Part shown: piece after piece, positions 32,373-41,160 of the stretch | Layout of the letters: every line of letters begins with the position of its first letter | Position numbering within the stretch: position 1 is the first letter of the stretch | Source of the DNA: Gammaproteobacteria bacterium | GTDB taxonomy: Bacteria > Pseudomonadota > Gammaproteobacteria > Steroidobacterales > GCA-2729495 | Assembly: GCA_030066665.1 (NCBI GenBank) | Contig: JASJBD010000001.1 | Location: forward strand, 1-64,000 | DNA length: 64,000 bases | Reading direction: 5' to 3' | Notes under the pieces: generated by a model | The model's database searches: none | Seen by the model: the letters and a program-made list of their open reading frames with translations, nothing else | Told to the model about the DNA's origin: nothing | Made by a program: the position numbers and the translations under genes

Positions 32373-33611
32373 ATGCCGATCAAGAACTACGAGCATGGCT
32401 GCTCCACGACCCAGGCGCTGGCGACGTTGGGCAAGGTGGAAGGTGTGATCCCGCTGGTGCACGGCCCGCAGACCTGCGTGTTCGAGAACCAGATGTCCAC
32501 GCTGTACTGCCGTCCGGCGAAGCTGATTACCGCAGGTACCTTGCTGAGCAAGAGCGAAGTGATTTTCGGCGGCGACGAGAGCCTGAAGGAGCAGATTCGC
32601 AACGTCTACGAGAAGCACCACCCGAAGGTAATCGTGATCATCAATACCTGCATTCCACAGCTCAATGGTGACGATGTCCACGGCGTGAGCGTGGAGATGG
32701 AGCGTGAGCTGCCAGGCTTGCGGATTCGTTCGATCAACACGGGTTTCGTTTACACGGACGCGATGCTGCGTGGCTCGGACGCGTCCTGGCTCGCTATCCT
32801 GCAGACGCTGGACAAAACCGAGCACGACCCGGGCGCCATCGGCATCGTCGGTCGTTCCGGCCAGGACGCCGACAACATGGGCGCAATCGGCACAATGCTG
32901 CGAAAGGCGGGCCTGACGACGTACCTGTTCCCCGAGAGCCACATCGACGAGATGGCCAAGATCACCCGCGCTGAAAACGTCTACCCGATCCACCTGGGCT
33001 CGTACGAGAGCTGCAAGTATCTGACCAAGGAATTCGAGCAGGACGTGGAATTCATCGAGATTCCGGTGGGCGTCGACGGCACCACGAATTTCTTCCGGCG
33101 CGTTGCCGACAAGGAAGGGTGCCAGGCCCTGCACGATCTGGTGGACGAGGAGGAAAAGCGAGCTCGCGTGGAACTCGAAAAACTGAGGAAGAAGTTTGCC
33201 GAAGACCCGGTACGCATGCTGCTGGTCTCCGGCCCCGCCAACGAAATGTCCATGGGCAAGATCGTTGCCGAATTCGGCGCCGAGGTATTCGTGGTGCCGT
33301 CCATGAAAGACAAGTTCTACAAGCAGGAACGCGCCATCATGGAAGAGCGCTATGGCGTCAACTTTATCGACGAGGATTTCGGTTCGCTGGACGAGCTGAT
33401 CGAGGAAATTCAGCCGACCGTGATCGCCAACGAGATGCAGGCGCAGCCGGAATCTTCGGCGCGACTAATTCCGTCGTTCTGCATCTTCTTCCACCTGGCC
33501 GATTATGGCTATGACTGGGCGCTGAATTTCGGCAAGAACTTCAACAATATGACGAGTCCGTCGATCTGGAAACACTGGCGCGAACTGAACCATCGGTACG
33601 CCGCGCATTGA
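32373..33611 (+). CDS. NifD/BchN-like catalytic subunit of a nitrogenase-like enzyme
   Basis: 412 residues. Three cysteines match the ligands of the P-cluster or NB-cluster: C10 (Y-E-H-G-C), C35 (H-G-P-Q-T-C) and C93 (N-T-C-I-P-Q-L-N-G-D-D). The intervening F-G-G-D-E-S-L-K-E-Q-I block is the classic NifD/NifE segment. The position of the NifD FeMo-cofactor cysteine is not conserved, and the protein is shorter than NifD, so it should not hold FeMo-co. Near the end F-F-H-L-A-D-Y-G-Y-D-W corresponds to the NifD H-S-x-D-Y-x-G-x-x-G region. The next gene starts one base after the stop, implying a heterotetramer with that product. Confidence 0.9.
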   Translation: MPIKNYEHGCSTTQALATLGKVEGVIPLVHGPQTCVFENQMSTLYCRPAKLITAGTLLSKSEVIFGGDESLKEQIRNVYEKHHPKVIVIINTCIPQLNGDDVHGVSVEMERELPGLRIRSINTGFVYTDAMLRGSDASWLAILQTLDKTEHDPGAIGIVGRSGQDADNMGAIGTMLRKAGLTTYLFPESHIDEMAKITRAENVYPIHLGSYESCKYLTKEFEQDVEFIEIPVGVDGTTNFFRRVADKEGCQALHDLVDEEEKRARVELEKLRKKFAEDPVRMLLVSGPANEMSMGKIVAEFGAEVFVVPSMKDKFYKQERAIMEERYGVNFIDEDFGSLDELIEEIQPTVIANEMQAQPESSARLIPSFCIFFHLADYGYDWALNFGKNFNNMTSPSIWKHWRELNHRYAAH

Positions 33612-33612
33612 T

Positions 33613-35139
33613 ATGAACGACAGCCAACCACAATTCAAGCGCCAGGAGCTGCACACGCCGTCGTCCTTCGAGGGCGTGGTGTGGGCGCTGGCCGGTATCG
33701 AAGACGCGCGCACGATCATTCATTCCGCGCCGGGCTATTACTTCAACGTCCACAACAACATGTTGCTGAACGACTGGCCAGCGGAACTCTATACCTCCCA
33801 CCTGAAGCTCTCTTCCGTCATGAAGGGGGGCGAGGAACAGCTCGCCGACGTGATCGATGCGATCACGGAGCAGCGGCCCGCCGCGCTGTTCGTGGTGACC
33901 GCCCCGGTGACCGAGACCAGCCAGGACGATGCAGAGGGCGTGTGCGCGCGTATCGGCTACCCGAACACCGTGGTAGTGCGGCCGGCTATCGGCCAGTCCT
34001 GTAATGAGGGCAAGGAAACAGCCTTCCAGGCACTGGTCGACATGATGGACGGCGATGCCGAAAAACAGCCGCGCTCGGTAAACCTGATCGGCCCGGCGCT
34101 GTGCATGTTCAACTGGCGGGCGGATGTCTACGAGCTGCAACGCATGCTGAATGACATTGGTGTACACGTGAATGCGGTGCTGTCGGGAGGCGCGACCTTC
34201 GAGGAGATTCGGAACGCACCCGCAGCCGAGCTGAATATCTGCATGTACCCCTACGATTGCGGGCAGGAAACCGCGGCCGTGATGCAGGAAAAATTCGGTA
34301 TCCCCTACATGGCCGACATCGTGCCTATCGGGTTCGACAACTCGCTGCGCTGGCTCGAGCAGATCGCGGGACACTTCGATTTGGACATCCGGGATCATCT
34401 GGCTCGGTGTGTAAAAAACGCCACGCACTTCATTCGCTCTAACATGATATTCGGGAGTACCTTCGAGCTCAGCACGGCGCTGTCCTTCGAAAATCACAAT
34501 ACCTACGCGCTCGGGATTGCCGAGTGCTTCAAGAAGGAAGTGGGAATTCGCGTACCGCTGGTGTCGTTGAGCAACGCCGATGCTGCGGAACGCGTGGCGG
34601 CGAGCTGCGACGAAGTACTGGTGTCGCCCACATTAGACCTGAAGAAAGAAAAAATCGTGAATTCCGGGCCAAACCTGATATTCGGCAATTTCTACGACCA
34701 GAAAATGTCCGCGGAGGAAGGTTTCCAGAATTTCGTCGTCGCCGATATCCCCACCGCCGGCTATGTCTCATCGGAAGTCGGTCCCTTCATGGGGCTGATG
34801 GGCGCCAAGCACCTGGTCCAGACCGCAGTCAATAGCACCGTCACGAAGTTGTTGATAGAGACCAAGGGCGATGTCGCCGGTGAGGTCTCGGCAGGCGGGG
34901 TGGACTGGGACGTGGCGGCGGAACAGGCCCTGCATCAGGTCTCCCACGCGGTGCCCCACTTCGTGCGTACGTTTGCGGTAAAGAAAATTCACGAGGCGTC
35001 GCAGAAGCTCGCGCGCGAGCGCGGCACCCACGTAACGGTAGATGTCGTCCGCGACGCGGCGGAGTCCTTCACCCCGGCGCGGTTCCATGCGAAATTCGCG
35101 GCGATCTTCGACGCAGCCGAGCTGGATGGCGGGAGCTAA
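33613..35139 (+). CDS. BchB/NifK-like subunit with DPOR-type C-terminal domain
   Basis: 508 residues. The N-terminal part follows the BchB/NifK pattern (I-I-H-S-A-P-G-Y-Y-F-N-V, then V-V-T-A-P-V-T-E-T-S-Q-D-D), but the cysteines of NifK are replaced (Val99 in the second motif) and the aspartate of BchB (Asp36 in cyanobacterial DPOR) has no clear counterpart. So this chain may give no cluster ligand, or an unusual one. The last 70 residues match the protochlorophyllide-reductase 57-kDa C-terminal domain: W-D-V-A-A-E-Q-A-L, V-P-H-F-V-R-T-F-A, A-x-x-x-G-T-H-V-T-V-D-V-V-R-D-A. That domain covers the substrate pocket in DPOR. Together the features point to a dark-operative reductase of a large substrate rather than N2. 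Confidence 0.88.
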   Translation: MNDSQPQFKRQELHTPSSFEGVVWALAGIEDARTIIHSAPGYYFNVHNNMLLNDWPAELYTSHLKLSSVMKGGEEQLADVIDAITEQRPAALFVVTAPVTETSQDDAEGVCARIGYPNTVVVRPAIGQSCNEGKETAFQALVDMMDGDAEKQPRSVNLIGPALCMFNWRADVYELQRMLNDIGVHVNAVLSGGATFEEIRNAPAAELNICMYPYDCGQETAAVMQEKFGIPYMADIVPIGFDNSLRWLEQIAGHFDLDIRDHLARCVKNATHFIRSNMIFGSTFELSTALSFENHNTYALGIAECFKKEVGIRVPLVSLSNADAAERVAASCDEVLVSPTLDLKKEKIVNSGPNLIFGNFYDQKMSAEEGFQNFVVADIPTAGYVSSEVGPFMGLMGAKHLVQTAVNSTVTKLLIETKGDVAGEVSAGGVDWDVAAEQALHQVSHAVPHFVRTFAVKKIHEASQKLARERGTHVTVDVVRDAAESFTPARFHAKFAAIFDAAELDGGS

Positions 35140-35303
35140 CGGCTGCGGGTGAGTCTCCCCAGGCCGATCGCGCATAACAAACCGACGTCCATCTCAATTG
35201 CGCATCTCCTGCAACAGCGTCAGGCGGAGAAGCGTATCGCGTGGGTCTGTGATCGCTCGGATTCAACACACGCGATTCAATTTGCGTACGGAGGCACGGA
35301 TCA

Positions 35304-35726
35304 TTGAAACCACAATTTGAAATGGAATGGCCGGATTTCGAGACCACGATAAGCGCCTCTTTGGTGGAGGATGAGAATCCCGAAGTCTGCAAAGCCTTCG
35401 TGGATCTGCTCCCCTTCACCACCGTGTTTGCTGCCTCGATGAGCGCTGGGCATATGTTCAAGGTACCAATTCCCAGCATGTTGCCCGATGCGGATCTCGA
35501 CAACCTGGTGCCGCTACCAGATGAACCGGAGGGCAGCATCTTTTCGCTCGGTTACGGCAGTCTTCTCATCAAGTACGGCACGGTGGTCGAGCCGTTCAGG
35601 CTGCCGCGGCTTGCAACGATCGACGCTGCCGAGCTGGCGCGTTTCCAGGTCATCGCCACCAAGCTGACCGACGCGTACTTCTTCTCAAAAGCTATCAACC
35701 AGGTGACGTTTCGGATGAAGCCCTGA
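35304..35726 (+). CDS. Cyclophilin-like protein (DUF3830-like), possible cucumopine-synthase N-terminal half
   Basis: 140 residues from a TTG with a ggagg site 9 bases before it. The sequence has the pattern of cyclophilin-like DUF3830 proteins: E-N-P-E-V-C-K-A-F-V-D-L-L-P-F, A-G-H-M-F-K-V-P-I-P, then G-S-I-F-S-L-G-Y-G-S-L-L-I-K-Y-G. From memory, cucumopine synthase, which cyclises histidine with 2-oxoglutarate in a Pictet-Spengler reaction, has this fold at its N-terminus. The next gene resembles its C-terminal part. Opine chemistry here is inference. It lies 164 bases after the BchB-like gene on the same strand. Confidence 0.55.
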   Translation: MKPQFEMEWPDFETTISASLVEDENPEVCKAFVDLLPFTTVFAASMSAGHMFKVPIPSMLPDADLDNLVPLPDEPEGSIFSLGYGSLLIKYGTVVEPFRLPRLATIDAAELARFQVIATKLTDAYFFSKAINQVTFRMKP

Positions 35727-35747
35727 AGTCGGCCGAAGGAGTTTGAA

Positions 35748-36284
35748 ATGGCAGCCGCGAACAACTGGCAGGAAATCAAGGCAGAACTGGAAGCAGAAAC
35801 CCAGCGCATCTTTCTGGAGTGCCCGGACGAAATCAAGCGCTTCCATTACGGCATCATCAGCCACTCCGATGCCGGCAAATATGCGAAGGGACAGTACTTC
35901 GGGCACTGGACCCACGTGTATGCCGAGTATTACTCGTACGCCGGGGCGGAATTGAGCGGCATTATCAGTTGGGCATCAGATCCCGATTTCACTCTGCCAC
36001 AAATACAGAAAATCTTTATGGCCCTGTCTATCGGTGCGTTCGGCCTGGGCGAGTACGGCGGCCAGAAGACGCTAGGGCGATTCGCACAGGCGATCGCGGC
36101 TCTTTTTGAAACCGATGTCACCAGGGAACAGATGGTGCTCGTGTTGAAAGCCTATCAGGCCCTGGTCAGCCGCTTGTATTGGTGGGTGCACTGGTATTTC
36201 CCCTGGGGGATCGGGCCGGTGCTCTGTCGCCGACTGGAACCGGAGGACATCAAGGAAATCGCCCGCTTGAGCGAGACTCCCTGA
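35748..36284 (+). CDS. Helical protein resembling the C-terminal bundle of cucumopine synthase
   Basis: 178 residues, mostly helical, after a good ggagt site. Features that recall the cucumopine-synthase C-terminal bundle: W-Q-E-I-K-A-E-L-E-A-E-T-Q-R-I-F at the start, F-H-Y-G-I-I-S-H-S-D-A-G, and a strongly aromatic end Y-W-W-V-H-W-Y-F-P-W-G-I-G. It is 21 bases behind the cyclophilin-like gene, so the two may be a split version of one two-domain enzyme, or may form a complex. No signal peptide is present. Confidence 0.55.
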   Translation: MAAANNWQEIKAELEAETQRIFLECPDEIKRFHYGIISHSDAGKYAKGQYFGHWTHVYAEYYSYAGAELSGIISWASDPDFTLPQIQKIFMALSIGAFGLGEYGGQKTLGRFAQAIAALFETDVTREQMVLVLKAYQALVSRLYWWVHWYFPWGIGPVLCRRLEPEDIKEIARLSETP

Positions 36285-36320
36285 TTCAAAGGAGACTCCC
36301 GGTTCATCAGGGTCAAGGGC

Positions 36321-37943
36321 GTGCACCGACGAATCTCGACATTGGCTATCGCCGCAACGATTCTCCTGGTCGCCTGCACGACTGGCGTTTCGCGTGCCGC
36401 GGATGGGCCGGAGACCGGCGTCGGCATCGACCTGCTGACAGCCACGCCCGAGGCGTTTTGCACGACAGCCCAACGCATTGTCAGCAACACGAAAATCGTT
36501 GGTCAGGTCACGGTTCACGCCGACGTCGATGACTTCGTCAGGTCCAAGACCGGCATCCGGCCACTGAGCCTGCATGGATTTGTCTGGACTGATCAACGCG
36601 GCCGTGCGGTGGCGCTTTCCTGCAAGCTCAAAAGCGCCGATCACCTGAACGCGATTCATGGCGACGGTGCCGCGGGACCCGACGGCCTGTGCCAGGACAT
36701 GAACCGCGCAACCTACCACCAGGTACGGCAGGCGCTCGGTGCCGGTACCGCACCACGGGTCCTGTTCGACGCGGATGAGGACGTCTTCGACGACGCCGAT
36801 CCGGCCAGCACTGGCAGGCGCTGGCTGGAGCGTTTCGAACTGGCTTACCTGGATGCGGCGGGGAACCTGCATGTCCGCGCGAAGGGATTTCGCGTCGACT
36901 GGACCGATCCGCGTTTCGCCATGCTGGAAGGCCGTGGACGCGGGGTGCATTACTGTCACTTCATTGCGCCTGGCTATCTCCTCGATATCGCCGCGGGTCG
37001 CGCGGATGCGGGCGCCACGGTGGGCAGAGCGGTGGTCGCGAAGGCGGCGGCGCCGACAGCGAAAACCCCAGCCGCCGATACGCTGCGTTACTCCACGGTT
37101 TCCGGATCAGATGGCGTTCCACTCAACGTGGTCGAGGCGGGTCCGCCAGACGCTCCGGGTATTCTCTTTATCCACGGATTCTCCCAGACCTACCTCAGCT
37201 TTGATGCGCAACTCCGGGATGTGGACCTGGCGAGAGAATTTCACCTGGTTGCATTCGACCTGCGTGGCCACGGAAACTCGGGTAAACCCTGGGAGACCGC
37301 GTCCTATTCGGACCGGCTCTTCGCCGACGATGTCATGGCAGTCATGCGGGCGACGGGCCTCACGCGACCGGTCGTGGTCGCCTGGTCCTTTGGCGGGCTT
37401 GTCACGATGCATTACATCCGCCATTACGGTGCGGACCAACTCGGTGGTTTGAACCTCGTTGGTACAACCGGCCGCCTCGTGCAGATTCCGGTGCGCGAGC
37501 CGGGCGATCCACAAAACCCCATGGATACCAACTGGGCCCGGCTGACATTGTCCAACAGCATTGCCGACAATCTGCACGCAATCGATCTGACCATCGACAT
37601 GCTGACGGGCCGACCCATGCCGGACGAGTGGCAACACCGGACGCGGAATGCCGCGATGACGATGCCGGCCTATGCCAAACGCGCGATAGGCGCCGACCCG
37701 GGAGACAACACGGATCTGGCCGGGGCGATCGATATACCGTTGCTATTCAGCGCCGGGTGGCGCGATCCGATCGTACCGTTCGCCGACGTCCTGACGACAG
37801 CGCAAGCGTTAGCCCGGGTGCGCGTTTCCGTCTATGACGAATCCGGACACTCACCGTTTGCCGAAGAGCCCGAACGCTTCAACGGTGAACTCGCGGCGTT
37901 TGTGCGCGCGGCGCAAGACGGCGAATTCCCCGCCGAGCAATAG
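36321..37943 (+). CDS. Lipoprotein: conserved secreted domain fused to an alpha/beta hydrolase
   Basis: 540 residues from a GTG. The N-terminus has a lipobox (L-V-A-C). Residues about 30-235 form a domain also found alone at 59007-59699; both share F-C-x-x-x-Q-x-I, G-Q-x-T-V, S-C-K-x-K and an A-A-G segment. Residues about 255-530 are a complete alpha/beta hydrolase: I-H-G-F-S, L-R-G-H-G-N-S-G, nucleophile elbow W-S-F-G-G, and a C-terminal S-G-H-S-P-F-A-E-E-P. The hydrolase is probably active. The gene follows the nitrogenase-like cluster by 36 bases but, being a lipoprotein, probably serves another purpose. Its stop is directly next to the stop of the convergent gene. Confidence 0.85.
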   Translation: MHRRISTLAIAATILLVACTTGVSRAADGPETGVGIDLLTATPEAFCTTAQRIVSNTKIVGQVTVHADVDDFVRSKTGIRPLSLHGFVWTDQRGRAVALSCKLKSADHLNAIHGDGAAGPDGLCQDMNRATYHQVRQALGAGTAPRVLFDADEDVFDDADPASTGRRWLERFELAYLDAAGNLHVRAKGFRVDWTDPRFAMLEGRGRGVHYCHFIAPGYLLDIAAGRADAGATVGRAVVAKAAAPTAKTPAADTLRYSTVSGSDGVPLNVVEAGPPDAPGILFIHGFSQTYLSFDAQLRDVDLAREFHLVAFDLRGHGNSGKPWETASYSDRLFADDVMAVMRATGLTRPVVVAWSFGGLVTMHYIRHYGADQLGGLNLVGTTGRLVQIPVREPGDPQNPMDTNWARLTLSNSIADNLHAIDLTIDMLTGRPMPDEWQHRTRNAAMTMPAYAKRAIGADPGDNTDLAGAIDIPLLFSAGWRDPIVPFADVLTTAQALARVRVSVYDESGHSPFAEEPERFNGELAAFVRAAQDGEFPAEQ

Positions 37944-38957
37944 TCAAAAAGCACCCGGGCCGACCCGCCGTTCGATCGACACCAGCTGCGAATCCAGGCG
38001 ACCGCTGAGGAAATCGCCGATGTCGGTCTGCGCCTGGTCCGGGATCTCGAGGTAGAGGTAGTGACCAACGCCCGTGTATTTCTTCAGATACGTTGGTGCG
38101 TTCACCAGCCAGTGCTGAAACACATCGGCTTCCAGGTGCATTACGGTGGCGTTCTCGAGCCCCCACAGGATCAGCGTCGGTGCTTTGACCTGCGCCAGCG
38201 TCGCTTGCGGATCACCAGTGCGGAAATTCCGCAGCTGCATGGCCATGGCCTCGCGGCGCCCAGCGCGGCGCCACATGTCGTAGTTCATGTCCACCAGCCA
38301 TTCCGGCGGTTCGTGAGGCTCGACGAAGTTCATGTCCAGCGTGCGGCGCACCGCGCGGCGAGTCATGTAGCGAGCCTGGACCCAGTTGGCCAGGCCGCCG
38401 CGCCGCGCCCGTCGGTTCGGATCTGTAGCAGCCGAGCGCGGCATGCCGGCAGAATTGATCAACACCAGCCGCTTGACCCGCCCGGCGTGTGCGGCCGCGA
38501 GATTGAAGGCGATGATGCCGCCCGACGACGTCCCGACAACTGAAAAGTCGTCGATACCGAGGCGATCCATCAGGCCCAGGGTGAGCGCGCGATTGCGGTC
38601 CATCGAGTAGTCGTCGCGTGGATCCGGACCGGTCAGACCGGAAATGAGCAGGTCGAGCCGCACGACGCGATGCTGCTCAGCAAGTGTCGCCGCCATGCGG
38701 TCCCAGGTGCGGAGGTGCATGAAGGACGCGTGCAGCAGCAGCACTGCGGGGCCGGCACCCTGGTCCATGTAGTGCAGGCGCACGCCGTCGACGTCCAGAA
38801 ACCTGGACTCCGGCGTGGCATACATGGCTTCCAGTTCGCTCAGGGGCACGCTCATTGCGCCCGCGTCCAGCAACCACGCAGCTACACCAAGGCCGAGCCC
38901 GGTGATTACGACGGCTATAAGTACAATCCACGACGGGCGTACTGTCGCTCGGGTCAC
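37944..38957 (-). CDS. Membrane-anchored alpha/beta hydrolase
   Basis: 337 residues. One hydrophobic segment (about residues 10-30) anchors the enzyme. The domain has L-L-H-A-S at the oxyanion site, R-L-D-L-L-I in place of the usual D-x-R/P-G-x-G loop, the nucleophile elbow G-T-S-S-G-G, and a terminal G-V-G-H-Y-L-Y-L-E catalytic-His motif. It ends base-to-base with the convergent hydrolase lipoprotein. Substrate unknown. Confidence 0.85.
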   Translation of the reverse strand: MTRATVRPSWIVLIAVVITGLGLGVAAWLLDAGAMSVPLSELEAMYATPESRFLDVDGVRLHYMDQGAGPAVLLLHASFMHLRTWDRMAATLAEQHRVVRLDLLISGLTGPDPRDDYSMDRNRALTLGLMDRLGIDDFSVVGTSSGGIIAFNLAAAHAGRVKRLVLINSAGMPRSAATDPNRRARRGGLANWVQARYMTRRAVRRTLDMNFVEPHEPPEWLVDMNYDMWRRAGRREAMAMQLRNFRTGDPQATLAQVKAPTLILWGLENATVMHLEADVFQHWLVNAPTYLKKYTGVGHYLYLEIPDQAQTDIGDFLSGRLDSQLVSIERRVGPGAF

Positions 38958-39056
38958 GCCGACTCCCTTAGACTGTCCAGCCTGCTTCCTCGTGTGCTGG
39001 AAGCATAACGTAGAAGTGTCAACCAGACCGGTGATTGAAGAGCGGAGGTAGTCATA

Positions 39057-40484
39057 GTGAAAACAACACGACGAACATTCCTGGGCGGCGCTACTGGCAC
39101 GGTCGCTACGTTGGCACTACCGGGCTGCGCCCGCGACATGGAAACCGCTGATGTCGTCGTGATCGGCGCCGGGATTTCCGGTTTGCACACGGCCCGATTA
39201 CTCGAGAAGGCCGGCGCATCGGTCGTCGTGCTGGAAGGTACTTCGCGAGTCGGGGGGCGCATCGAAACGCTATTTGATTTGCCCGGCGCCCCGGAGATTG
39301 GCGCCGCGGATATCGGCACTATCTACTACCGCATGCTTGGCGTCGTCGAGGAACTCGGGCTCGAAGCCGAGCAGTGGCCAAGCATGACGCCGAGCTACTG
39401 GTATCACTTCAACGGCGAAGGCTTCACGGCGAAGCAATGGCCCGAAGTTGCAGCCAACACCCTCGAAGGCAAGCTGCGCAACATCGCGCCGAGCGGCATG
39501 GGACAGTACTTCATTCCGCAACCGTTGCCGTTACCAACCATCGATGCCTGGTCGGCAGAGGAGTCGGCGAAACTCGATGTTCCCTACGGGCAGTACCTGC
39601 GCGACCAGGGGGCCAGCCCCGAAGCCCTCAAATTGATAATGACTGGTTGGCAGTACGACGAGCTGGACGAAATTTCGGCGCTCTGGCATCTGCGGCTGTT
39701 GAAATGGGGCATGTACGGTATGGAGCAGGCCTTCGAGAGCGGCGCGCCACTGCGATACTACCTGAAAGGCGGCATGAGTCGCCTGACCGACGCAATGGCC
39801 GCATCTCTTGCGAACGAAGTGCGACTCGATCACTGGGTGACCGGCATCGAGCAGGATGATAGCGGCGTGACCGTTAGTTGTCGCAATGGATCGAAAGTCC
39901 GCGCGCGATATGTGATTTGCACGGTGCCGCTGACGATCCTGCGAAACATCGCCATCGAGCCCGCCCTGCCCCAGCTCCTGGCCGAAGCGGTGAACGAAAT
40001 ACCGTACGGCATGGGCACCAGCGTGCTGTTGCACATTGCCTCACCCTACTGGGAAAAAGACGGCCAGCCGCCAAATTTCTGGACGGACCTGCCCATGGTC
40101 GAGACGGCGTTCGTCAACCCGTCCCCCATCGGCGGGGAAGATCACCTGTGGGTATTCACGACCGGCCGACTGGATGCTTCGCGGGGCAACCTGTCCGAGG
40201 ATGAAATCTTTCAGGCGACGATCAAGGAACTCGCCCGCGTTCGGCCCGCCACCGAAGGCGCCCTGGAGCCCCTGGCTCTCCGGTCATGGACCCGGGATCC
40301 GTTCACACTCGGCACGTACGCATCCCGCGCCCCCGGTCAGCCGCATCGCTTCGCGGACGTCTTCAACCAACCTTCAGGACGCTTGGTGATTGCTGGTGAA
40401 CACGCTTGCGTCCGCCATGTCGGCCTGGAAGGGGCGATGGAGTCGGCAGAACTCTCCGCCAACGCGGTCGCGGCGCTTCTGTAA
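39057..40484 (+). CDS. Exported flavin amine oxidase (FAD)
   Basis: 475 residues from a GTG with a gcggagg site. The leader has twin arginines (T-R-R-T-F-L-G-G) and a possible lipobox (L-P-G-C), so it may be a Tat-exported lipoprotein. The FAD dinucleotide motif V-I-G-A-G-I-S-G-L and E-G-x-x-R-V-G-G-R-I are those of monoamine oxidases. The C-terminal flavin-contact segment is G-E-H-A-C... G-L-E-G-A-M-E-S-A. It should oxidise an amine to an imine or aldehyde outside the cytoplasm. Confidence 0.9.
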   Translation: MKTTRRTFLGGATGTVATLALPGCARDMETADVVVIGAGISGLHTARLLEKAGASVVVLEGTSRVGGRIETLFDLPGAPEIGAADIGTIYYRMLGVVEELGLEAEQWPSMTPSYWYHFNGEGFTAKQWPEVAANTLEGKLRNIAPSGMGQYFIPQPLPLPTIDAWSAEESAKLDVPYGQYLRDQGASPEALKLIMTGWQYDELDEISALWHLRLLKWGMYGMEQAFESGAPLRYYLKGGMSRLTDAMAASLANEVRLDHWVTGIEQDDSGVTVSCRNGSKVRARYVICTVPLTILRNIAIEPALPQLLAEAVNEIPYGMGTSVLLHIASPYWEKDGQPPNFWTDLPMVETAFVNPSPIGGEDHLWVFTTGRLDASRGNLSEDEIFQATIKELARVRPATEGALEPLALRSWTRDPFTLGTYASRAPGQPHRFADVFNQPSGRLVIAGEHACVRHVGLEGAMESAELSANAVAALL

Positions 40485-40501
40485 CGCGGCGTCGCCGCGG
40501 C

Positions 40502-41035
40502 TCAGCCGCCCGGCGCCGAGTTCTCCGCGACGAGCCACGCGGCAACGTCAGTGATGTCCTCATCCGACAGCGTCGCGGGAATTCGCATGTGCCCGGTTTC
40601 GCCGGCGAGAATGGCCCTGATGTACGCTGCCAGTCCGTCCGCCTTGTAAGTTGCGAAGTTGTCGATCGCGTGGCAACCCAGGCAGCTGCGGCCCCGGCGC
40701 TCGCCGTTGGCGAGATTGGCTGGTGTATCGGCATCGGGCGCTGACCCGGCGCTGACGAGGTACGCGGCAATATCCGCCACATCCTGTTCCGACAGCTTCT
40801 GCGAAATCGGCATATGCGGTTTTTCGCCGGCGAGAATGGCTGAAATGTCAGCAGCCAGAGCGTCGGCCTCCGAAGCTGCGAAAGCGTCTTCGGCGTGGCA
40901 ATTCAGGCAGCCTTTGGCCTTGAGCTCTCCGTTCTCCAGGTTAGCTTCTGCATAGGCCCCCGACGCGACCGCGCCGATCGCCATGCAGCCAACGAGAATG
41001 AAGGTAGCCGGGAAGTAGCTTCGGTCTCTGGGCAT
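40502..41035 (-). CDS. Diheme cytochrome c, two similar domains
   Basis: 177 residues from the ATG at 41035, preceded by gaggaaagg. A signal peptide of about 28 residues is followed by two tandem class I-like heme domains: C-L-N-C-H with later P-H-M-P, and C-L-G-C-H with later G-H-M-R-I-P, where Met is a likely axial ligand. The two halves are clearly a duplication. It may pass electrons from the nearby periplasmic flavoenzymes to the respiratory chain. Confidence 0.92.
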   Translation of the reverse strand: MPRDRSYFPATFILVGCMAIGAVASGAYAEANLENGELKAKGCLNCHAEDAFAASEADALAADISAILAGEKPHMPISQKLSEQDVADIAAYLVSAGSAPDADTPANLANGERRGRSCLGCHAIDNFATYKADGLAAYIRAILAGETGHMRIPATLSDEDITDVAAWLVAENSAPGG

Positions 41036-41160
41036 TGTCACCTTTCCTCTTTTACGGACGCTACGCGTACACACTTTAACTATGGGGCCCGATGCTGACC
41101 CGTGCAATAAGGACAATCCGCGCTAGACGCATCCAATCCGGAACTCAATGGAACGATCAC

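Noticed and set aside
30658-35139. Nitrogen fixation (nifHDK)
   Set aside because: The catalytic subunits lack FeMo-cofactor ligands, the second carries a DPOR-type C-terminal domain, and no nifE, nifN, nifB or other assembly genes are nearby.
30658-35139. Standard protochlorophyllide reductase (bchLNB) of a phototroph
   Set aside because: There are two Fe-protein genes, the BchB aspartate ligand is missing, and no other bacteriochlorophyll or carotenoid gene is seen.
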